This document shows positions 18,250 to 25,624 of a DNA stretch of 64,000 nucleotides, piece after piece (position 1 is the stretch's first letter; the number at the start of each line of letters is the position of its first letter). The notes under the pieces were generated by a model. It worked only from the letters and a program-made list of their open reading frames with translations. It ran no database searches and was not told the origin of the DNA. The position numbers and the translations under genes were made by a program. Source of the DNA: Cupriavidus pauculus (GTDB lineage: Bacteria; Pseudomonadota; Gammaproteobacteria; Burkholderiales; Burkholderiaceae); NCBI RefSeq assembly GCF_008693385.1, contig NZ_CP044067.1, positions 1,428,501 through 1,492,500 of the forward strand. The letters run 5' to 3'.

Positions 18250-18564
18250 CTACGAAGTTTGACGACGCCGAGTCTTCGGCTGCGGCAGCGCAAGGTCTTG
18301 CAGCTTCCGGCCGAGCGTGTCATCGCGCGCAACCGCATCGATATCGCTATCCAGACCCAGCACGCGCAGGGCGCGCATGTAGGTCCCCATGGCGATGGTC
18401 GGATCACCGAGCTCGAGCCGACGTAGCGTCTCGCGGGAGATCCCCATCCGTTCTGCAAATAACTCCGTCGTCAGTTGCCGGCGAAGCCGGGCGAGCCTGA
18501 GTCGCTCGCCGAGATCTTTCAGTTGGCGAACGACGGAGGGGAATGGGGGCAGACTTGCTTTCAT
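18250..18564 (-). CDS. hipB: HipB-like XRE-family antitoxin/repressor
   Basis: This roughly 104-residue DNA-binding protein has an XRE helix-turn-helix (T-T-E-L-F-A-E-R-M-G-I-S-R-E-T-L-R-R-L-E) in its first half and a basic tail. It would bind and neutralise HipA and autorepress the operon. The ATG at 18564 is chosen; an in-frame ATG at 18585 adds seven residues and would run into the candidate operator. Upstream are several TTATGTGG-type repeats. Confidence 0.88.
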   Translation of the reverse strand: MKASLPPFPSVVRQLKDLGERLRLARLRRQLTTELFAERMGISRETLRRLELGDPTIAMGTYMRALRVLGLDSDIDAVARDDTLGRKLQDLALPQPKTRRRQTS

Positions 18565-18567
18565 GAT

Positions 18568-18720
18568 GCCACATATCTTAGGCAATCAACCTACATTTGT
18601 CCAATTTATGTGTATTAACGAGACCTAACGCCGTCGCTTTCTCCACATAAATTAGTCAAAGTCACCTCTCTTGACCATTTTATGTGGCAAACAAGCCACA
18701 GGATCAACCGCACATAGATA
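18568..18720. promoter_or_regulatory. Cluster of inverted TTATGTGG repeats upstream of hipBA, candidate operators
   Basis: The motif occurs as GCCACATAT (18568-18576), AATTTATGTG (18603-18612), CCACATAAATT (18643-18653) and TTTATGTGGC (18679-18688), plus a weaker CACATAGATA at 18711. The second and third form a perfect 10-base inverted pair; the third and fourth a 9-base pair. Starts are 35, 40 and 36 bases apart, with alternating orientation. Autoregulated HipB proteins bind such palindromic arrays. The region is also AT-rich relative to the window. Confidence 0.5.
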
Positions 18721-18746
18721 GCTCGCACCCATAGGACAAGACGTCC

Positions 18747-18926
18747 TCAAGCGGCCTGATCCCGTCCATCTTCCACCTCTTCATCGCACGAAAAAAGGTG
18801 GCTTCGAGCCCGCCTCCTATAGCTGAGATGAGAGACCGCACTCACCATCAGTACGGCAACTCCCAATGCCGCGATAAGCAAGCCGGACCAGATCCAACGG
18901 GACTCAATGCAGCAAATGCCCGGCAC
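18747..18926 (-). pseudogene. Possible remnant of a small single-pass membrane protein
   Basis: A minus-strand frame of about 59 codons from a GTG at 18926 encodes a hydrophobic helix (W-I-W-S-G-L-L-I-A-A-L-G-V-A-V-L-M) followed by a basic Y-R-R-R-A-R stretch, as in a one-pass inner-membrane protein. An in-frame TAA lies not far upstream, no ribosome site is visible, and a different minus-strand frame with protein-like sequence runs into it from the right. It may be a frameshifted gene fragment. Coding status is uncertain. Confidence 0.25.
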
Positions 18927-19122
18927 GCCTTCACCGCACGCGTTGTCGTAAGCCCCTTACTCGGCAAGGGCAAGTCGAGAAACACATTCCATGAAACGAC
19001 TAGATGCAAGGTAGCCAAGCCGTCGTAAGCTTCGGCCACATGCGCGATGACGCCCGCCGCCGAATAGAGACAGGCATCGTGCGACGGAGCGATGGTGCTA
19101 AGAACAAATGCACTGAAGAAAA

Positions 19123-19179
19123 CGAAAGCGCAAAAAACGAAAGCGCAAAAAACGAAAGGCCACACAAGGTGGCCTTTCG
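19123..19179 (-). terminator. Rho-independent terminator with duplicated T-tract, minus strand
   Basis: A perfect 11-base stem, CGAAAGGCCAC (19153-19163) and GTGGCCTTTCG (19169-19179), has a 5-base loop. Read on the minus strand it is followed by six T, then a 15-base unit repeated in tandem (19123-19137 and 19138-19152) that gives a second run of six T. No minus-strand gene lies immediately to its right, so it is an orphan. On the plus strand it forms the leader of the Abi gene. Confidence 0.7.
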
Positions 19180-19276
19180 CTTCATTGGCGTCGTGGATGT
19201 TGGCGGCTGTTGGACACCCTATCGGAAGAGCACAGCCAAGATTTGCCCCACGCGCGTACAGGCAAAGTCTAACGCA

Positions 19277-20272
19277 ATGAGCACTCTCAAGCAACAACAT
19301 GTCGCAGGCGCGGTGCGCGCCCTCTCACGAGCACGGCTGAGTAGCTATCGGTCGTTCTTCACTGCTCTGACGGATCGTGAAGCGTTCGGTCTCTACTGTT
19401 GGAACGAATCGATATCACAGTGCGTATCGCGTGCACTGGCTATTACTGAGGTCGTAATGAGGAATCAATTCCACGGCGCGCTCAGCCGCCGCTATGGCAC
19501 GAATGGTTCCGCCACGTCGCGGGATTGGTACCTCCACCTCAGGCTGACCAAAGCTTCCGAAGAAGCGGTCAAGAAGATGACACACCAACGCGCCCGGGTC
19601 TCGGGCCGCTGGCAACTCGTCGCACGCACACCAATGCCGTGGCCCGATGATGTCGTATCCAAGCTAACCTTCGGGTTCTGGTCACATCTGCTGGACGCGG
19701 GCCATGACACCGCAGGCGCACTGATCGATTGGCCAAGCATCTTGGTCGAAGTTCTTCCCGGCCACCGTTACAGGAACAGCGCCTACTGGGTAGCGCGCAA
19801 GAATCGCGACCGCCTTTTCGCAAGAATCGACTACTGTAATAGCCTGAGAAACCGCGTCGCCCATCTCGAACCGATCTGGAAAGCGGGTCCTCTTCTGGAG
19901 GAAGATCGGCCACGGCGAAACCTTACTCAGAGCCCCGTTCAACGCTCCCCTTCAAACCCTGCCGAGGCCATCACGCGCCTGCACCTCAGCTACAACCGCA
20001 TCCTGGAAATGATGCGGTGGTTCTCTCCCGATATGTACTCGACCTATCTCGTCTCCGAGAGTCATCATCGGTTCATGTCATTGAACACTCCTGCCGGGCT
20101 AGATGCCTATCGCATGCACGGTGGTCATCGGCGCGAGCGCCCTGTCGAGATCGGAGCGTTCCGTAGATTCCGCGAACTCAAGCGGGAGCTGCGACGCATT
20201 GGCAAACGACACGGGGCCGCGGAGGTTGTTCACGGAGAACGGAGGTTGGCGGTCTGGACGCCGTTGAGTTGA
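19277..20272 (+). CDS. Abi-like abortive-infection protein with HEPN motif
   Basis: The 331-residue protein resembles the Abi_2 (AbiD/AbiF) family of phage-exclusion proteins. It carries a clear HEPN RNase motif, R-N-R-V-A-H (Arg191 to His196, R-x4-H), within the conserved N-S-L-R-N-R-V-A-H-L-E segment. HEPN proteins are generally RNA-cleaving effectors that act after infection. The ATG at 19277 starts the homologous part; the frame is open upstream to 19004 but that stretch translates the terminator repeat and is not protein-like. It lies in the island with hipBA. Confidence 0.78.
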   Translation: MSTLKQQHVAGAVRALSRARLSSYRSFFTALTDREAFGLYCWNESISQCVSRALAITEVVMRNQFHGALSRRYGTNGSATSRDWYLHLRLTKASEEAVKKMTHQRARVSGRWQLVARTPMPWPDDVVSKLTFGFWSHLLDAGHDTAGALIDWPSILVEVLPGHRYRNSAYWVARKNRDRLFARIDYCNSLRNRVAHLEPIWKAGPLLEEDRPRRNLTQSPVQRSPSNPAEAITRLHLSYNRILEMMRWFSPDMYSTYLVSESHHRFMSLNTPAGLDAYRMHGGHRRERPVEIGAFRRFRELKRELRRIGKRHGAAEVVHGERRLAVWTPLS

Positions 20273-20350
20273 GGCGCTCCCATGGCAGATCCTCTATACG
20301 CATACTCATGGGGTTGTTCAGGCGAGCGCGCCGCGTTACCATCAGCAAGC

Positions 20351-20381
20351 AAAGTCCGCCGCCCGGCGGACTTTGTTGTTT
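20351..20381 (+). terminator. Rho-independent terminator after the Abi gene
   Basis: A 10-base stem, AAAGTCCGCC (20351-20360) and GGCGGACTTT (20365-20374), has a 4-base loop and is followed by GTTGTTT. It lies 78 bases after the Abi stop codon. Confidence 0.7.
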
Positions 20382-20436
20382 CTGCGGCTTTTTCGATAGC
20401 TTCAAGAGACATACTTGATATCTTGCGAGATGACCT

Positions 20437-21099
20437 GTGGCGAACTTAGTGGCTGGTATTGACGTCGGCGATCTCAACAAGGGATTCCATCTCGTGATCT
20501 TGCGCGAGCGTGAAATTGTTTGCGCGCCGAGAAGCAAGGATGCGGCAGATCTGCTCAGCGTCTGCATCGAGCATGACGTCCGGCTGGTTGGCATCGACGC
20601 TCCCTGTCAGTGGAGCGTTGGAACGGCTGGCAGGAAGGCGGAGAAAGAGATGATGAAACAGCGAATCTTTTGCTTCTCTACGCCAACGGAAGAGAAGGCG
20701 CAACTTGGTCGCGACGGGTTCTATGGCTGGATGCTGAACGGTCGTCGAGTCTTTGATCTGTTCGCCCCTCACTACCCGCTGATGGTTGAGGCTTATACGG
20801 ACAAGCCGCACATGTTCGAGACCTTTCCGCATGCGATCACGTGCGCGCTTCTTGGAACGGACACCGCTTCCGCAAAGAAGAAAAGGGCTCAACGCAGAGA
20901 CATATTGGAAAGGTCAGGCATTGACACCTCCAGCCTGCGCTCGATCGACGACCTCGATGCCGCGCTTTGCGCGTTGACGGCGCAGTTGCATCTGGAAGGC
21001 AGGTCGCGTGCCTATGGAGATGCTGAAGGCGGCTACATTGTGGTGCCGAACTTTCGCCTGCCAGACACGGGGGCAAGCAACAGACCTCTAGTGCGCTAG
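20437..21099 (+). CDS. DUF429-family protein
   Basis: The 220-residue protein starts at GTG 20437. It shows the DUF429 layout: G-I-D-V-G near the N-terminus, G-I-D-A-P-C-Q-W-S (residues about 50-58), a middle E-A-Y-T-D-K-P-H-M-F-E-T-F-P-H-A segment, and a late D-D-L-D-A-A-L-C-A-L helix. This is a predicted RNase-H-like fold of unknown function, often seen in mobile regions. The conserved acidic residues are present. It overlaps the convergent YHYH gene by 4 bases. Confidence 0.8.
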   Translation: MANLVAGIDVGDLNKGFHLVILREREIVCAPRSKDAADLLSVCIEHDVRLVGIDAPCQWSVGTAGRKAEKEMMKQRIFCFSTPTEEKAQLGRDGFYGWMLNGRRVFDLFAPHYPLMVEAYTDKPHMFETFPHAITCALLGTDTASAKKKRAQRRDILERSGIDTSSLRSIDDLDAALCALTAQLHLEGRSRAYGDAEGGYIVVPNFRLPDTGASNRPLVR

Positions 21100-21431
21100 C
21101 ACCCTCCATAGTTTTTCCGCCCACTCGCAGTAATCGTGTACGTCCCACCACGAGGACCCGTGTAGCAGGTGGGGCCGCCAGACGGTCGTACGTCGGGCTT
21201 CGATGCGTTGGCGCGTGGCACGTTGGAATCCAGCAATTGCGCGGATCGCGTGCTCGTGCTCGTGCTTCCCCGATGGCAGTGGTACTCCCCCGTCTTGCGA
21301 TTCGTGTGGCAACCCTCGGCATTCAGGCCGCCGCCGTGCGCATGGGCGGTGGGTAGCAGCGATACGCACAGGATGCCGCCCAGGCAGACACGCTTCGCCG
21401 TCGCGAGTGCGGCGTTGTCGCTTCCCTTCAT
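21096..21431 (-). CDS. Secreted YHYH-domain protein
   Basis: The 111-residue protein has a signal peptide (C-V-S-L-L-P-T-A-H-A cleavage near residue 31) and then the Cys/His-rich YHYH domain: H-G-G-G-L-N-A-E-G-C-H-T-N-R-K-T-G-E-Y-H-C-H (about residues 32-53). The C-terminal C-Y-T-G-P-R-G-G-T-Y segment resembles that of PBCV-type basic adaptor proteins. The domain may bind metal; its role is unknown. It closes the low-GC patch. Confidence 0.82.
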   Translation of the reverse strand: MKGSDNAALATAKRVCLGGILCVSLLPTAHAHGGGLNAEGCHTNRKTGEYHCHRGSTSTSTRSAQLLDSNVPRANASKPDVRPSGGPTCYTGPRGGTYTITASGRKNYGGC

Positions 21432-21543
21432 TTGACCCCTCCAGTCTGTTCTTATTGAGCATCGCTATCGCGACGCCGAGAGCGATTTTCGGGTGTTGGC
21501 TATGGAGACACTATCCCGCCGGAGTGGGGAAACGGGTCGTACC

Positions 21544-21571
21544 TTGATTTGGCCAAACACCCATCTATACT
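21544..21571 (+). promoter_or_regulatory. Sigma-70-like promoter for the ArsR-type gene
   Basis: TTGATT at 21544-21549 and TATACT at 21566-21571 are separated by 16 bases, 33 bases before the ATG at 21605. No Shine-Dalgarno sequence is visible in the short leader, so initiation may be weakly led. Confidence 0.5.
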
Positions 21572-21604
21572 CCCCAACATCCACCCTTCACCACCCATCA
21601 AACA

Positions 21605-22297
21605 ATGGAATACGCCCCCGGCATCAGCCATCTTGCAGGCCTTCTCGCCGACCCTGGCCGGGCCGCCATGCTCTGGGCGCTCATGGATGGCAGCGCCCGG
21701 CCCGCCGGGGAGCTGGCGTTGATTGCGGGGTTGTCGGCGTCTTCCACCAGCGGGCATTTGAATCGGCTGTCGGAAGGAGGCTTGCTGGCGGTCGAGTCGC
21801 GGGGGCGGAATCGTTATTACCGGTTGTCCACGCCCGAGATCGGTGTGGCGATCGAGGCGTTGGCTTCGGCGTCTTTGGCCAGCCAGCCGCCGCGGATGCG
21901 GGCGGTGCCCGTGTCGCGGACCGCGCCGCCGGCGTTGCGGCAGGCGCGGACTTGCTATGACCATATGGCCGGTGAACTTGCGGTGGGGGTTTTCGATCGT
22001 ATGAGGCAGTCGGGCTGGATCGTCGTGGAGGGCACGGCCGTCGATCTCACCGCGGATGGCACCGATGCGATGGGCGGGCTTGGGATCGATCTGGGCGACG
22101 CGCGGCGCAAGCGGCGGCAGTTTGCCTGTACCTGCCCCGACTGGAGCGAGCGTAAGCCGCATCTGGGCGGGGCACTGGGCGCCGCCATGCTGCAGCGCAT
22201 GCTGGCGCAAGGGTGGATCGAGGCGACCGCCACGTCGCGCGCGTTGCGGGTGACGCCGCGGGGGCAGCGGGCGATAGCAGGCATCGCGGCCCGATGA
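21605..22297 (+). CDS. ArsR-type winged-helix transcriptional regulator
   Basis: The 230-residue protein has an N-terminal ArsR helix-turn-helix: L-A-D-P-G-R-A-A-M-L (residues 14-23), then A-G-L-S-A-S-S-T-S-G-H-L-N-R-L. The following R-G-R-N-R-Y-Y-R-L is the wing. The second half (about residues 110-230) is a longer C-terminal domain with a C-Y-D-H-M-A-G-E-L-A segment and C-x-C-P-D-W, found in large ArsR-like proteins. Cys residues there may sense metal or redox change, but this is inference. Confidence 0.85.
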   Translation: MEYAPGISHLAGLLADPGRAAMLWALMDGSARPAGELALIAGLSASSTSGHLNRLSEGGLLAVESRGRNRYYRLSTPEIGVAIEALASASLASQPPRMRAVPVSRTAPPALRQARTCYDHMAGELAVGVFDRMRQSGWIVVEGTAVDLTADGTDAMGGLGIDLGDARRKRRQFACTCPDWSERKPHLGGALGAAMLQRMLAQGWIEATATSRALRVTPRGQRAIAGIAAR

Positions 22298-22393
22298 GCG
22301 GCCACAGGCATGATGGTTGCGTTCGACCGGGTGCCTGAGGCATGATCGCGTCCCTGCAAATCACTGAACGCCGCAAGACAAGGAGACCGAACG

Positions 22394-22900
22394 ATGACGA
22401 TTGAACTGGAAGACGACGCAGCCGATGCGGTCAGCCGACTCATCGGGTTGATCAACCTTGGCGACACCGCGCAGACCGAGCGCCAGCAGGCGCTGTTCGA
22501 CGAGTCGCTCGAGGATTCCGAGGAAGACGATGCCGATGGCGAGGAACTGCTCTGGGTCCTCAAGGACATCATCGACTGGGAGTCGGGCTTCTATGTCGAT
22601 TGGAAGGATGCCGAATCGTTTATCGGCAGCATGAATCAGCTATGCGAGCGCATCGATCTCGAAATCGACTGGGGCGTGGAAGACACCGAGGACGAAGACT
22701 TCCTCGAGAGCACCAGCGTGCCCGAGCTGATGGAGATCGCCTTCAACCAGCTGCGCGTGGCGGGCTACACGCTGTGGAACTGGGACACCGGTGGCGATGC
22801 CTACGCGGGATGGATCACGCGCAGCGAGGACGACGAGGAGATGATCGAGATCTCCGAGACGCTCAGTATCGAACTGCGGACCGGCGATCAGCCCTACTGA
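22394..22900 (+). CDS. Acidic DUF6630-like protein
   Basis: The 168-residue, strongly acidic protein starts at ATG 22394, with AAGGAG about 9 bases upstream. The C-terminal G-Y-T-L-W-N-W-D-T-G-G-D-A-Y-A-G-W-I-T-R and internal Y-V-D-W-K-D-A-E-S-F-I segments fit DUF6630 proteins, whose function is unknown. It has no signal peptide or membrane segment. It is convergent with the LysR gene, 3 bases away. Confidence 0.65.
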   Translation: MTIELEDDAADAVSRLIGLINLGDTAQTERQQALFDESLEDSEEDDADGEELLWVLKDIIDWESGFYVDWKDAESFIGSMNQLCERIDLEIDWGVEDTEDEDFLESTSVPELMEIAFNQLRVAGYTLWNWDTGGDAYAGWITRSEDDEEMIEISETLSIELRTGDQPY

Positions 22901-22903
22901 GCC

Positions 22904-23986
22904 TCACACCCCATCGTCGAGCGTGACGATGGGCGATGCATCGCCCGGGGTGGGCATCACCGCGCCATCGATGCCACCCGGCACCGCGATGCCGACATCG
23001 GAAAGCCCTTCGGGCAGGCCGATGCTGTCCGCGGTCAACGTCGCCCACTTGGGCGCGGCCCCCAGCAGCGTACGCGGGATCGGCTTGCGGCCATCGGGCA
23101 CGCCCAGCGTTTCTTCCAGCACGTCCAGGAACGCGCGCACGCTCGCCGGCATCAGCTTCCGTGCGGGCATCAGCACGTACACCTTGAGCGGCGACGACAT
23201 GTAGTTGGGCAATACGCGCACCAGCTGGCCATGGCCCAGCTGCTCGTGCACGAAGCGCGGCGAGAGGCGTGCCACGCCGAGCCCGTCGATCGCACCCTTG
23301 AGCCGTACTTCCGCGTTGTGCGTGCAGATACGCGGCTCCACTTCCATCGTGTGCATTTCCACGCCGTCGCGCAGAAACTCCCAACGGCCATCGTCGATGC
23401 TGCCCAGCGTCGGCCAGCCTTCGAGGTCCTGCGGCACGCGCGGCAGCCCACGCTCGCGGATCAGCGCCGGCGCCGCGTAGAACGCGCGCTCGATCAGCAC
23501 CACGCGCTTGCTTGCGAACGAGCTGTCGTTGAGACCGGTATCGGTCATCACGAACGCGAGGTCGTAGCCGTGTCGGATCAGGTCGGGCTGGTCCCAGCTG
23601 ACGTCGAGCTGCACGCGCAGCGACGGATGCAGCTTGAGCAGCCGCGACAGCGAGGGAGACAGATGTTGGGAGCCCACTTCATAGGGCGTGGCGATGCGCA
23701 GCGTACCGCTGACTTCCGCGCTGACGGAGGCGGCTTCCGCGCTGATCTCGCGCAGTTCGCCAAAGAGCGGCGCCACGCGTTCGTACAGTTGCTGCCCGCG
23801 CTGCGTCACGCGCACGCGGCGCGTGGTGCGTTCGAACAACCGGATGCCGAGCTGCCCTTCCAGCCGGGCCACCGCGGCACTCGCCGATGACTTGGGGACC
23901 TCGGCAAGCTCCGCCCCTTGGGTGAACCCACCGCCTTCCACCACGCGGCAGAAGATTTCCCAGTCCTTCCAGTCGATCGATTTCAT
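22904..23986 (-). CDS. LysR-family regulator with C-terminal extension
   Basis: From ATG 23986 the protein is 360 residues, about 55 longer than a typical LysR regulator. It has an N-terminal helix-turn-helix (residues about 15-60) and an effector domain of CrgA type. The extra tail after residue 300 is Gly/Pro-rich. An ATG at 24049 gives a poorer, Arg-rich start. It diverges from the carotenoid oxygenase gene and may regulate it. Confidence 0.9.
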   Translation of the reverse strand: MKSIDWKDWEIFCRVVEGGGFTQGAELAEVPKSSASAAVARLEGQLGIRLFERTTRRVRVTQRGQQLYERVAPLFGELREISAEAASVSAEVSGTLRIATPYEVGSQHLSPSLSRLLKLHPSLRVQLDVSWDQPDLIRHGYDLAFVMTDTGLNDSSFASKRVVLIERAFYAAPALIRERGLPRVPQDLEGWPTLGSIDDGRWEFLRDGVEMHTMEVEPRICTHNAEVRLKGAIDGLGVARLSPRFVHEQLGHGQLVRVLPNYMSSPLKVYVLMPARKLMPASVRAFLDVLEETLGVPDGRKPIPRTLLGAAPKWATLTADSIGLPEGLSDVGIAVPGGIDGAVMPTPGDASPIVTLDDGV

Positions 23987-24162
23987 TCGGTACTCCAGGC
24001 TTCGACGCCCATGGGGACGCCGCCGGCGATTGTCCCACAACATGAACAATGATGAAGTCCACGCTCTCGGCAGGGTTAAAGCTCACCACGCCATGGCTGC
24101 GCGCGTCGTAACCTGTCAAGATGCCGCTACCGCTCTCGAACGACCCGCCCACGAGGTGCCGC

Positions 24163-25563
24163 ATGAGCCAGCCTTTTCCTCCCCATTTCTACCTGTCGGG
24201 CAATTTCGCGCCCCTGTCGATGGAGTGCGACGCACACGACCTGCCCATCGCCGGCGAGCTGCCGCGTGCGCTGCATGGCACCCTGTACCGCAACGGCCCC
24301 AACCCACAGTTCGCGCCCCGGGACAATGACTACCACTGGTTCACCGGCGACGGCATGGTCCACGCGTTCGAACTCGAGAACGGCCGGGCGCGATACCGCA
24401 ACCGCTGGGTGCGCACGCGCAAGTTCGAACTCGAGCGCGCGGCGGGACAGGCACTGTTCGGGAGCTGGGGCAATCCGGCGACGACCGATCCGTCCGTGCG
24501 GCAGGAATCGTCGAGTCTGGCCAATACGAATGTCGTCTGGCATGGCGGGCGGCTGCTCGCCCTCGAGGAAGCGGATCCGCCGATCGAACTGGACCCGCGC
24601 ACGCTGGCTACGCGTGGCGAGTACCGCTACGGGGGCAAGCTGCGCGGCGCGATGACCGCCCACCCGAAGATCGATCCCGTCACCGGAGAGATGATCTACT
24701 TCGCGTACTCTGCTTCGGGGCCCCTTTCCAACGGCATGGCATTCGGCATCGTCGATGGCGACGGCCGCATTGCGCATACCGCGTCGTTCGACGCGCCGTT
24801 CTCGAGCATGGTCCACGACTTCCTGGTGACGCCGCGCTACGCGCTGTTTCCGATCCTGCCGATCGTCGGCAGCATGGAACGCGCGATGCGCGGAGAGTCG
24901 ATGTACCTGTGGGAGCCCGACCGTGGCGCGCATATCGGCATCCTGCCGCGCGACGGGGATACGTCGAAGCTGCGCTGGTTCCGCGGCGAGTCCTGCTACG
25001 TGTTCCACACGATGAACGCCTGGGAGGACGGCGACCTGATCCATGCGGACGTGCTGCAGTACGACAACCCCGGCATGTTCAACCCCGGTGCCACGGGTCC
25101 GGGCACACGCGCGAAGCTATGCCGATGGACATTCGACATGGCGAGCGACAGCGACCAGTTCCAGCGTACGTGGCTCGACGATCTCGGCAGCGAGTTTCCG
25201 CGTATCGACGACCGGTATGCGACGCTGCCGTATCGGCACGGCTACTTCGCATCGCGCATGCATGCGGATTCGCTGCGCTCGACCTACGACACGCTCGTGC
25301 ATGTCGATCACATCACGGGCAAGCGGCGCGTGCACACGCTGCCGCTCGGGGACGCATTGTCGGAACCGGTGTTCGTGCCGCGCGCGGCCGATGCGGAGGA
25401 AGGGGATGGCTGGCTGCTGGCCACGGTCTATCGTGGCCAGCAGCATCGTAGCGACCTCGTGGTGTATGACGCCGACGATGTTGCCGCGGGCCCCGTGGCC
25501 GCGGTGCAGCTATCGCACCGCGTGCCCTACGGTTTCCACGGGAACTGGGTGCCGGCTACCTAG
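24163..25563 (+). CDS. Carotenoid-cleavage/lignostilbene-type oxygenase (RPE65 family)
   Basis: The 466-residue protein is a non-haem iron dioxygenase of the carotenoid oxygenase family. The four iron-binding histidines are visible: His167 (T-A-H-P-K), His218 (M-V-H-D-F), His282 (F-H-T-M-N-A-W) and His459 (G-F-H-G-N-W). N-G-P-N-P near residues 43-47 is the family N-terminal motif. ATG 24163 follows GAGG. Bacterial members cleave carotenoids or stilbenes; the substrate is not evident, and aromatic stilbene cleavage is the more common role in this clade. Confidence 0.9.
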   Translation: MSQPFPPHFYLSGNFAPLSMECDAHDLPIAGELPRALHGTLYRNGPNPQFAPRDNDYHWFTGDGMVHAFELENGRARYRNRWVRTRKFELERAAGQALFGSWGNPATTDPSVRQESSSLANTNVVWHGGRLLALEEADPPIELDPRTLATRGEYRYGGKLRGAMTAHPKIDPVTGEMIYFAYSASGPLSNGMAFGIVDGDGRIAHTASFDAPFSSMVHDFLVTPRYALFPILPIVGSMERAMRGESMYLWEPDRGAHIGILPRDGDTSKLRWFRGESCYVFHTMNAWEDGDLIHADVLQYDNPGMFNPGATGPGTRAKLCRWTFDMASDSDQFQRTWLDDLGSEFPRIDDRYATLPYRHGYFASRMHADSLRSTYDTLVHVDHITGKRRVHTLPLGDALSEPVFVPRAADAEEGDGWLLATVYRGQQHRSDLVVYDADDVAAGPVAAVQLSHRVPYGFHGNWVPAT

Positions 25564-25614
25564 GATGCCGGCTACCTAGGATGGCGGCTACCTAGGGTGC
25601 CCGCTACCCAGCGG
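25551..25614. repeat. Four-copy 16-bp tandem repeat at the oxygenase stop codon
   Basis: GCCGGCTACCTAGGAT occurs at 25551-25566 and 25567-25582, and with changes at 25583-25598 and 25599-25614. The first copy contains the last codons and stop of the oxygenase gene. The period is not a multiple of three and each early copy contains a TAG, so copies do not extend the protein. Confidence 0.8.
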
Positions 25615-25624
25615 CGCCTGCCAG

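Noticed and set aside
18848..19300. 150-codon minus-strand frame with repeated F-V-F-C-A
   Set aside because: The repeat is just translation of the tandem T-tract of the terminator; composition around it is not convincingly coding in this frame.
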